Shown: positions 46,493 to 59,798 of the stretch, in pieces
How positions within the stretch are numbered: position 1 is the first letter of the stretch
Layout of the letters: each line of letters opens with the position of its first letter
Source of the DNA: Pelmatolapia mariae
Lineage: Eukaryota > Chordata > Actinopteri > Cichliformes > Cichlidae
Assembly (NCBI RefSeq): GCF_036321145.2
Contig: NC_086233.1
Coordinates: 13,127,501 to 13,191,500 of the forward strand
Direction: 5' to 3'
DNA length: 64,000 bases
The notes under the pieces: model-generated
The model's input: the letters and a program-made list of their open reading frames with translations, nothing else
Databases searched by the model: none
What the model was told of the DNA's origin: nothing
Position numbers and translations under genes: made by a program

Positions 46493-49400
46493 TTAGCCAG
46501 GTGGTAGTCGGGGTTCAATCTTGAGTGAGAGTTCATAAAGGGTATCTTCATCAATCACTAGGCTTTTATCCAGCAGGAACTGAGTCACCTGGAATGGAAT
46601 GAGATAGGTTAAATTTAAAGATTTTGGATTTTTTTGAAGGTTAAGCAGTGAAAAATTATACACTTACTCTGATATTGATTGTTTGTTATTAAACACATTT
46701 TGCTGCTAAACTGGCTTCAGTATATTTTTTTAATTATGTAAACAGCTCATATAAATCTGCTTAAAAAATCGTTAACAATAATTACATGTTAAAAACATCT
46801 CATTAGACACACCTTTGGTTGGTGCTCTATCCTGTACGGTGTTTGCTGGAACTGACGGATCTCCCGGATGATATGAGAAATCTGAGATACCAAGGACATA
46901 GTTACTGGAATGCTTCAGACATGATGTTTTTTTTCTAGAGTGTGTGTGTGTGTGTGTGAGTGAGGGGGGGAGGGGGGTTGACTCTCTGTCCTGGTAAGAG
47001 ACTTGTCAGTCTCTAACCAATAACCTGAAATTACTCCCTGCTACATGCTTGTATTTCAAAGGAAATATCTGAAACAAGCTCATTAAAAAAGATGCACAGA
47101 GTACAGGCCTTTTTGAGAGCCAGTACAATAGTATTGTTTAGGCCTCCAGCAGTAGTAAAGGTAGATATTCAGTGCAAGTATTAAATTATTTAAGCCAAAA
47201 TTCTGGAAACCGTGACTTTAGGTATTGTTGTATCATATCACAAAGATGGACAAAAACAGGGTTGTGTGCATAGATGTTCAGTGTCTAAATAGATCATCAT
47301 AATCAAGTCCTAGATGACCGTTAGTCAGTATTCAATACAGTATGGCATATGTGCCTCAAACGGATTTAAGCAGCTCAATAACTGACATCCAGATTCAAAT
47401 TTTATGTTTTTAAAGTTTTTTCTGCTATATAGACCATTAAGGCACAGTGAATTGTGAGTTTTGTGCCAAATTCCAGTTTTAGGAAAGTGTATTCCTTACC
47501 ATCCTCATCTTAGAGAAGTTAACAAGGCCCTCCTCTGTAAAGTTGGGTGTCCCCTCCTCAATGCAGGCCAGGTCAGTGAGGTACATGCCCAGGTAAGGGA
47601 CACATGGAGGATTACAGCTGTGCAGACAAAGCAGAAATATACAGTGTTTATGAACTGATTTGAGACATGTACATTATTTTCCTCTGCTCGCTGGCTATAT
47701 TTACTTTTTCAGTGTCTCTCTGAGGTTCTTGAACCGTCCCTCTGATGACACAATCTTCTGAAGTCTGTCCCTCAGTCCCTTTGTCTGAAAATAATGAAAA
47801 AAGAGTAATTTTTTCAGTACACAGATGTGGTATTATTTTCAGCAGCTCTCTGAAAGGAGAATCAACCTGTTTGCAGACTTTTGCCCAGGTCTTTTTAAGC
47901 CTGTAGATGGCACTGCCTTCGAGTGCAGCAATGATCTCCAGTACTCCGTTGTAGTTATTGAGGCAGCGACAGATGTCAGCCACTGCCAGCCACTTCTCAA
48001 TGGAGCTGGCTCTGGAGGCCACATCAGTATGGGTCATTATCTGAGACGCTACCAGGTTGCTCATCTGTGAAGCAAGGTATAGAGAGATGAGAGATGTTTC
48101 CAATAATCTGTCTGCCTTCAGTGATATGCCAAATTATGTCACTGATATTAGTGGGCATACTTTAGTAGGCAAAAGAATACACCACCAATCTAATGTGGAT
48201 AATCATATATATTTAGTTTGATTGTGAAAGCTTTATTCTTTATAGACTGAAATTTTAGGAAAGACAGCTATTAAATGCAGCTTGTCCTTTGATTCTTCAG
48301 CAGTGAGAATCCAGTATTTAAAATGTAGAAATATATTTTAATTAAAGGCACTGCTCTTACTTGTATTTTTCCATTTCCACTTTTTGATTACTGAATGTTT
48401 TTGTATTATTAAGTCTGTTGCATCCTCTTTTTCAGTTCTGTCTCCCTCTAGCTTACAGAGGGATGTCATGGCAAGATGCCAGTGTACTGTACTCTAAGTA
48501 GTGGTCACTGGCCACTTTTTAAGAAACTGTCTGGCTTTTGCCCCTGACTGAACAAGAGAGACAACTGTTGTACCACAGATTTTTTATGAAACTCCCTATA
48601 AGCACCACCACTACATCACTGCTCAGGATAAAAAGTCACTGTCTTACATCATTAAAGTGCTGGGTGGTCTTCATGATGTATGGAGTCCTTTCCGTTTTAT
48701 CCAGCTTCATAAAGCCCTGACCTAGGAACTCCCTGCAGGACAGAAAATATCCAAAATCATAGGTTACACATACTGTATGTCCACATCTCATAATCTGTTC
48801 CCTACAGTCTCTGAGCTTTACACCACCAAATCTTTAGCCCCCTATGGGAAGTTATCTTTGAGTCAAATACTATATTTCTTTAAGTGTAATTTTGTTTTAT
48901 GCTAATCATATTAATCAAGGATAGTGTTAGTTCAGGTAGACCATAAAATCAAACTCAGCCTGGATCCCAGCAGATCAGCTGATATCATTGCCAGCCTACA
49001 TCAACTAGATGTAGGCTGCCAATGATATCAGCTATTCTGCTGGGATTCAGGCTTATAGTCCTCTACACATCTAATTTAAGGTGTTTTAGCAGGCCAATAC
49101 CCAACTAAACTCAATATAGGCAAATACGCTGTACAAAGAGATTTTAAAGAGATGATCATATTAAATAACTCCAGGGTGATGCAAGGAGAGCTTGAATGTC
49201 TTGTATAACATACTTACTCATAAGGAATACTCCTAAACACAATGTGATCCAGCAGGGTGATCTGTTCTGCTAGTTCTATGGCTGAGAGAGACTCAAAACA
49301 CTCTGATTTAGGACTCTCCGCCTTGAAAACACAGACAAACAAACTGCATGTGTAAAAAACAGTACTAAACTGCAAAGCTCTTCAGTGGACTACAGTACCA

Positions 49401-52400
49401 CACAAACACAAATTAAGTCCACATATAAGGAAACGACCTGTGGATATTTGAGGAGGGAGGTAACAGAATTCTCCTCAATACAGAGTAACCACAGCGGCTA
49501 TTTTTCACAAGGGAAGGAGGTCTACATGACATTATTCTTACCACAATGAAGTGTAGAAGCGGGCAGCTCTTCTGTGTCATTCATGAGATAAAGGATTTCG
49601 ACAAACAAGTTATAAACTTGTCAGGAAAATCTTTAATGAAACCCGCTCTGCTAAATGGCAGTACTGACCATTTGTAATATGTCCTCCATCCTGAGCTGAG
49701 CATCGTCTTGTTCTTCTTGAGAAAGTGCACTGAAAAGCAAAGATGAAATAGCATTACATACATGCAGTACCAGTCATATGAAAGCTGTTCTGCATTTGTA
49801 CTCATGAATATTATGTAAACCTCTACAACACTTTGTGTTGCAATGAAAATAACTCAACTAAACATTCAAAATCATGATCTAAAATTTGCATGAATTTTTG
49901 AAAAAGTAATTCATCCATAGTTAGGCAACAACAACAAGGGTCTTCACTAACTAATGGGTGACAGCACAGTAGCTACGCCTATCTTTCAGATAAAGTTTAT
50001 GGTATTGAAAGGGACCTGCAAAAGCAGGGTCATGAGGCTAACAACAGAGGGAGCTGAATTAGCAGTATCAGTTCTTTTTATATGTAATCTGCTGTTTGCC
50101 TACTTCACCCTAGAGGCAATCTGCTATAAATGTGACTTTGTCCGCATAAATTCTAGTGTTAAAATGCCCAGGTTAACGGCACTCAAAACCCTGTTTAACT
50201 CACTCATCCTAGATTTATACTTAAACTGATTGGACTGACAGGTGCACAGACACAGGCAGCTGTTCTGGATAGACCATCACAAGAAATTTGTGCTTCAGTT
50301 TTCACGATTGAAATTCTTGTCTTGGATAAGTCTGTTACTAATTACAGATATTTACTAATTGCACTATGTAACTTTGTCTGCACATTGCACCCTTACAGTT
50401 TATCAATAACAGCTATAACCAAACTCGCTAGAATGTGCTATCTTAGCACTCCAGCTTCTTTTCCAAATATGGAAACTTTGACTACAGAAAAAGCAAGATA
50501 GGGTCTTAAACACTTACACTGAAGTTTCCGCCTGCAAACTAATGGGTGACAACATGTTAACTAAGTCTATTTTGTATGCACAGTCTATGGCTTTTTTTTC
50601 TACAGAAAAAAATTCTAGGACAGTGTGTAGATAAAAAGAAGTACACAATGATATTTACAGCAATCCCTTTGTACCTTAATATGTTTGTTGTAGCTTTCCT
50701 CTCTTGCGGCAGCAGATCTGGATCTCGCAACACCTCTTCCAGTAGACTGATCACCCCCACCTTCAGCTCACTGTTCATTTCAAAGTCCTGATTGAAACAA
50801 CACATGCATATATATTTATAGGGAAGCTTAGACTTGAAGTTAAGATTAGAGTAGTGGGCACTCACAGAAAGATTCATTTCAGTGGTTTATTGTGTATTTA
50901 ACATCTAATTAAGCTTGCACTCATATATGACAGTGGGAAGGGGAGAGGGTGAGGTTGTAGGTGAAGGGAACAGAGGGGATGAGAGGTGTTGGATAGGTAT
51001 GGTGTTAAGAAGAGAAATACAGGGGGACAGATAGTAACCAGAATTTGCGAAGGAGATGGAAATGACTTTAGTGAGCATGTGCTTTAAGATAGGGAGGAAC
51101 ATGGGGTGAAGCATAAGAATGGAGGAAAGTGAACACAGCTGGACTACATCTTACACAGAAGGTGGAATCTGAAAGGCTGAAAAATGCAAGGACATAGTCT
51201 TTGTGGAATATGATGTTTGCCGATGACATTGTGATCTATAGTGAGAGCAGGAAGCAGGTGGAGATATGCAGGTCTGCGAGACAGACACATCCAGATTTTG
51301 TATTTTCAAGACGGAACAAACCCTATTAGCAGTTCACTATGATGTGAACCAGTGGGGGGACTGAAAACCTATCTACACCTTTACCTTAGCAAAAATTTTA
51401 TGTATTTGTGCCCGATTCCATCCTCCAGTTACTCCAGTTCTCATTCATTACTGACATTATCCTATCATATAATGTCTGTAATTTAAGCGTCTGTGACGCA
51501 CAGACGCACAGCTCTCGCTGTAAGACGCCTTTCACACTTAACCTAAGAAGGCCCAAAGCAATCCTCTCTAATCGGAGTAAATGGAGATTCATCTGGAAAG
51601 ATCATCAGCTGACGTCCCATTGCTGCTTGAAGTCTATATTTACCTAAAATCCTCCTTATACTGTAGCAGTACTTGCACCTGGAATCAAAAAGCTTTGCTG
51701 CAACTGAGAAAGCATGTGATAATGTCCACTCTGTCATGTTTTTTGATGTACATGTTGAAGCACAAGGTCAGCAGTGTGAAGATCCCAAGCCAATAAAACC
51801 TGATGCCCTGCCTCCTCTAGTATAGCCGCTCTACTAAGCCTAACCCAACTCTCAAAATGCCATCCATAAGCTTGAGAATAAGCCTACTGAGGTGACTGCT
51901 CTTCTTCATATTTTCACCTTTCTGCAAACCACTGATCTCATCTGAATATTTCTTCTTCTGAATTAGCAAATAGCAACTAACTCTGAAGCCTTGCCTCAAG
52001 CCAGGCAAGCTGACCTAGGCTAGATTCAAAGCTGTTTTTAGCTGTCTCCTTCCTAAGCTCCAAATGAACCTAATTAGCCATGCAACCCTCCCCCGGATCA
52101 ATCTAGAAAGAAAATTAAATGATGAAATCCAAAAGTTTGTCCAAATATTAATTTGCCTCACTGCCTTGACTTCAGGATCAACTTTTCCAACTCCTTTCTA
52201 AACACCTTGTCCATTCTACTCGCAGCTAAATCAGCTGTACATGTACAAGGGCATGTGAGGAATGCTAGTTTGTTTCAGTGGAATTACACTGAGCAGAAGC
52301 AGAAGCAACATCTCCAAAGTTAGAAGATTTAAAGGACCTCTCGGTATTATAATGTACAAGCTGTCATCCATCTAGATTGTCCATGCTTGTGCAAGAGTGG

Positions 52401-55400
52401 GTGGCAACATGTCATCCCAGCCCAGATGTTAGTAGATACCATAACACAACATAACAGGTCCCGAAAACTTAAATGGGTCATAGAGAGGACTTACAGTGGA
52501 TAATATCCCTCTCCTTGTGAGAGGTTTGTTCTTACATGTTATTTAAACACTCAATGCTCTCTCTACTGGCAAGTTTTCACTGTCCAAATCCAAGTCCTTA
52601 ACCTTTGATCTCTCCTGCTGAGGTATGGTAGCAAGCATAACTCGTCTGTTACTAATCTGTTGCTTGTTGGTGAACTTAAAGCCTCCTTAAGCACAGAGAG
52701 GACCAAATGCTTGAAGCTGCCTCCTCTTCAGAACCAATAGTGACGAGACAATCATCTACATAAAAACCACATAGAAGAGTGACTACAACCTCTAGTCTGA
52801 ATTGCTGCCTGTTATCCTCTGTGCATTTCTCCAAAGCAAAACTTACACAGCTTGGAAATGAGGTGCCTCCAAATCTGTACTGCCATTCTGCATTCTAACT
52901 GACCTGGTGTTGATGAACATTAAGGTAGAGTGAGCATGGATCGGATTTAAGGCTAAAATGTTGGGTTCTGAGTCAACATCTTAACATCTGCATGGGAGAG
53001 CCACAGGGCCACCAAAGAAATAACAGGTCCAAGTCAGCTGTTGGTACTTTGATCTGACCCGTGCTCACCTCTTTATAGTTGTCAATACCAGGTATGGTAA
53101 ACAGGTGAATACAACTACCTTGCTATAAATGGCTCCTATAATGACGACACAGGAACAACACCAACACAGGGATATCAGATATACCTACTAATTAGACACA
53201 TTATAACTCTAACATGCACTTTTGAAAACTTTACCAATGGTTTTTAATTTTTCTGTGTTCGTTTGTTTTTAAATTTCCCAGCATCTTTTACATCCCATTG
53301 GGGTACATTGCCATGATAACATAGACTGCAGGCCTAACTTCCTCCAGAGCAGGTTAGGTTCCAAAAAAGAAATGAAATTATGATCCATTAATTCTCTGTC
53401 TCACCATTCTTGGAAGATTCCTTAGACCTTACTGGATGGTTAGCATGAGGCTCTAAAGCACATTTCTCAAAAATAAATAAATAAATAAATGAGAACACTT
53501 GATCATTACAGTATAACACAAAGTCAACTTCAAGGATAATAATCTTTCCAGTTATGAAGCATAAGTCATTGTGAATCAATTTCACCCGCTTTGAAAATGA
53601 TAGTGACCGCAGATGTCCTGGGAATGCAACAACAAAACAAACCCCAAAAGTACTTGTCACTTTTTAGGCTCCTTTTTATCTGTTAAAGCTGCAATTTGCA
53701 GATAAGTGTTAACAATTAAGACCATGTTTTTAGGAAGAAGTAGCAGTTTTACACTGTTTACAATGTTGTTATAATAAGTCAGATGTGGCAAAGCATCATA
53801 AAAAATTAATAAAAATGTCTAGAAAATTACATCAAAACTATAAGGCCAGCAGTAGTAGCGTGTAAAAAGCCACAAACTGAACTGACTTTTGTAAGATGAT
53901 TTAAAAAAAAAAATTAAAGGTCATGGCCACATAACACTTATCCTAGGACCAACCAACAGAAGTTTACTTTCCAAGCTAAAATATTCAGTTGCAAAAATAG
54001 CATCTTATATAATGTAAAATGAAAATTATAATCTTTTCGCTACCCTGGGGAAGATGCTGACCTTTTTCCATGCTTCCTGGGTGGGAGACAAGACATGAAG
54101 AGCAAAAAGTACCTCCATGAGGGAAAAAAGTGACGGGAGAAAAGACACAATCAAAACAAACACAACAACAAACTCTTTCAGGTGGGCTGAGCAATGGTCC
54201 AGTTAGCCAGCTCTAGGTTTCTTATAAACTTTCTAGAGCAAATGAGTCATTACTTAGGTCACATTTACTTACATGGCTGACTTTTTTATTGTCAGCTACA
54301 TACATACAAGGCAGCAGCACAGTATTATTATTGGGTAGATGCTCAGCATGAAGTTCCTCCTCCCACTTTGGGATGAAAAGTAGCTTCTACAGACAACATT
54401 GTTTTAAAAACTTCTTCATGGAGATGACAAGAGCCATGAAGGCAACATTTATCTTCAGTATAATTGCTACCAATTTCTACTACCTTAGCTTTATAGAGAA
54501 CACCTAAAGTCCAGCTCTTCATTCTGTTAATGTGGTAAAATCTTTCTTTCGTGATGGGTCCAAAATGCTTGATGATTCAATGGCAACAGATCTACCGTGT
54601 CACTTCTCTCTGCAGTGGCAATAAAACATCTTTATTCAGCAGGTCTCTTCCTCCAAAGAAGCTTTAATAGAATGGACGAAACTGACTAATACCACTTTCA
54701 CCCCTCACAAATGAAGCAAAAGTGGTTTATTGCACCATGCACTAGGGCTTGCTGTTATAGCGCAGCTAATAGTTGGGTTGCGGTCACGTGGTTCTGATGA
54801 CGTGCGGAGGCAGCGCGATTTTTGAGTGGAGGGCGGAAGTAAACATGGAGGACACTGTGGAGAGTCAGGAGAGCAGCTATTGTGCAACTTTAGACCCCGT
54901 TTCTCGGGAGAGATATAAACAGATAGTTAAAAAATATATCGGACGTGATCCGTATTCTTTGAAAATGTCCGAATACACCACAGAAGTAAAGGATTTGCCT
55001 ACTATCGAGGCTGTGGATATCACCAACTACTTGGTCCTCCAGACTTCTTACTACACTAGGCAGCAAATGAAAGCTTTCAAGAGTCTGGAGGCGTACAATT
55101 TTTTTTGTCAGCGGGTGGGTCCACAACCTTGGAACAAAACGTCTCCGTGATGGATACAGTTTGGTGTTTGCAAGGGTGAGTGTTTGTTCTTATATTGCTT
55201 TATCTTAAACACGCTAACAGTTAGCGGTAGCGGCTTTAACGTCAACAAACATGCCACATCCTTAGGACTTCGTTAGAGTGACAGTTGTTTGTTTCAAGGT
55301 AAACCTCAGCTGGAAGCTGCAGTTCGGGGTTCTCCACTGTCACTAGGCTCAAATCCGGGCTCTCAGCCGTCTGTTGCATATCCAAAATCGCCTCTGCACA

Positions 55401-56144
55401 TCGATGCTGTTCTGCCTTAAGCTTCATTCTTTTCTCTCGTTTGAGAACTGATTCCGATCTGGGTTTTCGTTCGTAGCCGAGATTGACCGTCGGAGCCCAG
55501 TCCTCCGACTCTTCGTCATCCAAAGCACTTGGGCAGCCTATAGTCCCAATCAAGTCAATATTAGACTACTAACTTAAAAGCACTAAGTAAACGAGAATTT
55601 AACGACAACCTAATGCTAATAAGTTCGTTTGCAAACATAACATTACCTCTGACGAAGTGGTCGCTGCAGACACGGGCATTGGCAGACTCTGCTCCTCCCG
55701 ACTGTAAACGTAAATTTAAAATCCATTTTTTCCTACGTTTTTCGGTTAGAATTTTCCATTTTTCTCCTCTTCGTTGGGCTATTTTTGGTACCCTAAAATA
55801 CCGTTTATCGGTTTCTCTGGTCGACCTACTGGAGCATCCGTAAACACAACAGGACATAGGCATTTTGCGTACTGTCTGTCTGTGATTTTGCGCTTATCTT
55901 TTTCACTTCCGACCGCCAGTCAAATTTCGCGCTTTACGTCGACGTCACGTCTACGTCAAATGAAACCTAGCTATTTATTCCATCAAGATCACTGTTCATG
56001 AACACAAAAATATGAAAAGAAGAGCTAGAGAAAATAAACTGAGGGAAGTCAGCTGTTAAAGGTGAACAAAGAACAACCATTAGTTTAACAATAGTCTCAC
56101 AATCAACAGTTAATAAAGACAAAGAGCCAGGGTCAAATGTGACA

Positions 56145-56196
<52 letters not shown>

Positions 56197-57458
56197 AAAA
56201 TTTACAGATCGAGGCAAAATTTTTAGCCCCCCCTATTTTGAATTTTTGTCAAATTCAAAATTCACACACAGTATAAAAACTTCAGCAACTGTAGTCTCAA
56301 AGAAGACAATCACTAGAGCCCTGGACAAGAGTGGACTATAAGGGTGCAGACGTCTGCAGAAGACAGCTTCAAGCCAGTACGCGAAGGACAACCTGGAGAC
56401 AGATTTTGCATACTGGAAGTGCATTCTTAGGTGAGATGAGAAGAAATTATTGCGTTTTTTGCCTATACAGATGCTGCCATGTTTATAGAAAGAAGAGAGA
56501 GGTTTCACTCCCATAGTGAAACACACTAGTATTATGCTGTAGGGATGCTTCAGTGCATCTGGAAATGGGAATCTTGTCAGTGTGGAAGGAATCATGAAGA
56601 CAGAAGGATATGTAAAGATTTTGAAAGAAAACTTCCAGCAGTCAGCAGGAAAACTGGGTCTGAGTTGTTGCTTTATCTACCAAATTGCTAACGACCCAAA
56701 ACATACACTGCTCCTGATAAAGCGCTATCTCCAGAAGATCAAAGGTCCATAACCCCTTTCCCTAAAAATTAGTTTGGCAGTTAGCTTAACTTTAATGTAT
56801 GTTGGACCATATGTTCTCAACTAGTGTGAAGCATGCAAGGAGTTTTGCAACTATGTTTCCAGCTAATGAAAATGCATTTTAAAATACCACATTACTCTTA
56901 ATTAAAAACAAAAAGGTTGTCATTAGTCACTTACATGCTGATAGTTTTTGTTATTTAGCTTTTGCTTGTTCTAATGACACCATCAAAGACTACCCATGTA
57001 CAGCTGCATAAATATTTTCGCATAAATATTAAATATATACGCAAGACAAGAAGACTGCTGTCTGGGGACTCCTGTCTCTACTACCCAGAGTTCTAAACTA
57101 TACACCTACAGTGACATTACACAGGAACAACTATTTATACTGAAACAGAAAATCACCAGTCCTTAAATAGGTGAATTTATAACTTAACTGGAAGACTTAC
57201 CTGGGAATGCTTAGAAACCCAGTGGCGCAGCACATTGAGAACTCTGTTAGTAGCAGCTCTGCGGATGATGAATTCTTTGTCACAGGCTTTCTCAGAATTG
57301 TTAAAACCTAGAAGGACAAAACAGAGATCATGGCCATTAAAGATGTTATGTCAGGCAACATTTATTATTTTGGTATCAAGAGAATTTTCATGGTCCTTTC
57401 AGGGTTTGGCTTTAATTTTAATTTTAAGTTACTAGCACTACTCAACCTACTCATAAAT

Positions 57459-57491
<33 letters not shown>

Positions 57492-59735
57492 TACGTGTGT
57501 GTGTGTGTGTGTGTGTAATTTTTTTTAATTCATATTTATTTTTGGCTCTTAGCTTTTACTGACAGTAAAGCAGAGGGAATGACATGCAGTAAATTTCCCA
57601 GGGCAGAGTTGAACCTGCACCTGTCCAGTAGGTAGCCTTATAACATATAAGTGGTCCATTCAACTAAATGAGCTATATCTGCACCAAAACAGCAGAATTA
57701 TTTACAGAAAATGGAGAAGATAATAAATCATAAAGTGTTGCTAAAGTTTACAAGGTGCAAAGGTTAATACTGGTGCCACTTGTAAGAAATTAATAATAAG
57801 CCAATAAAACAACAACAACATTTCCAGTTATATTTTTTTTTCTTGGACTCTAATAGAGTAGCTTTGCATGATTCATTTATTGATGCGTATTTGTCTTATA
57901 CTGGGCCTTGGTGAAGCTCCTCAACTTTCTAAAGCAGGGGTCTCAAACTTAAATGAGCTGTGGGCCACTGCTGACACTGTCATCTTTATTGTTCAAGTAG
58001 TACAAAAAACAAACAAACAAGAAAACACCCACAAATATTTCAACAAACAACAAACAAATCCTCCCTAACAAAAAGGAACGGGCCAAATTGCATTATTTTT
58101 CTTCATGTCAATATACGGGCCACGAGCAGAGGTGATGTGGGCCACGAGTTTGAGACCCTTGGTCTAAAGGAAACAGTTTATTTCGATTTTCTGCCTCCAA
58201 AAAAATTGGTTTTGAAAACTAGGTAGCCACATCAGTGTCTGACTTCACAAATGCACTTCTGGAAAAATTGTCAAAAATCCCCATAAACACTCTCCTTAAC
58301 CTTGTGGGAAGCCATCCCAGAATTGCTGAGGCTACTATAGCTGCAAAACATGGGTCGACATCATATTAAATCCTATGGATTCAGAATGGGATATCACTGA
58401 AGTTCATAAGGGTGTGAAGTCAGACCAGTGAATATTTTTGGCAGGATAGCGTTTCTACTTTCCGTGACATCATAAAGAGCCAGAGTAGAAAAAAACTCCC
58501 TCAAAATGCCTGAGTTTGTTTCCTGAGCTTTGGGCTCACAGAGTTTCTTTACACACATATTTATCTCATAATTTGGAACCCTGGGAATGGAATATGAGCA
58601 TTCAACAGTATATAAATGTCAAAAAATAAACAAAGGCATAGTACTATTAAAAATGGAAGAGTATTAGAACTTTGAGACTTTTACAATCAAAGACATCATC
58701 ACAACAAGGCGACTGCACATACATTTTAACTAATAAAAGTTTATAAATATAGGCTTTTAGCTACTGTTTTTAAAATCCTGATGGAGTCCCGAGACAAATA
58801 AATAGGGTCAATAATTTCAATATCCTCCGAATCAAAGTTTTTTTTACCTTCTGTATAACATTTTTGAGTACCAGAGTAGAAGCTGTGAATTTCTAAGCAC
58901 TAACATTTTTGCAGCAGATGATTTGAGCCCATCATTACAGCTAGCAACCTCTTAATATTAATTTAAATGACACCAAAGCAACAGTTCCCTTCCTCTGGTG
59001 TGCATCTTTGGATCTTGATAACTTGACATGCTCACCCTGGGAGCTGCTATGCCCAGCAGCAGCAGTGGCGATTGCAAAAGCTGAAGCTGGTGACATAGAG
59101 CAGCGAGAGGTCTCCCCTGATGTAACTGCAAGGAGTCAGAAACATTAAAAACAGCAAGAAAAAGAGAGCCTGCTCTCTTTACACAGTCTGTTATAAATAA
59201 TGTGTAAATATGTTTGTGTTATCGGTAATCATCATATTATGAGGACATAAATCTGTTTAAATAGTCATCTCATGTGAAACTTGTTTGGCATGGGGACCAA
59301 AAAGAAAGTCACCAAAAATGAAATTATTAAACGAATATAAGTGGTGTTGCGAAGGTACCTGTGGGGTTTCCACAGCTCTTCACACACAGTACCAGCGTAC
59401 ACCAGCAACCAGTGTAATGAGCGATCAAACCTCAAATCAGGAAAAATTACTATAACTATAAAATTACAATAGAGGTGTAACTGGTAGGGGTTACACCTCT
59501 ATTGTCAGCCGCCTTGACCATTAAAAGGGGTCTGCCTCAGCTGCCATGCTGCCATACTCAGATCCCAACATTTTTGAAACATCTTGCTGCCATAAAATTT
59601 AAAATAAGCTAATATTTTTCATGAAATAATAAAATGAATCAGTTTAAACAAATATATTTTCTATGCTGCACCATGAAAAAATAAAACCATGTTTAGTGTA
59701 CTCATTGTTTTCCATGCCTCTAGAGCCTTTAGAAA

Positions 59736-59798
<63 letters not shown>

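Larger units (their letters stand above)
54760..55975. mobile_element. Two-gene DNA transposon remnant: YqaJ-like ORF converging on THAP ORF
   Basis: Imperfect inverted ends share GCGCGA, TTTGA, TGG and CGGAAGT (left about 54813-54843, right about 55899-55930). A plus-strand ORF starts at 54845 close to the left end, and a minus-strand ORF starts at 55863 close to the right end. The layout, with a YqaJ-family protein plus a THAP protein, resembles the ISL2EU group of the PHIS superfamily. Only first exons survive, so the 1.2-kb copy is internally deleted. Exact boundaries and target duplication are uncertain. Confidence 0.6.
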
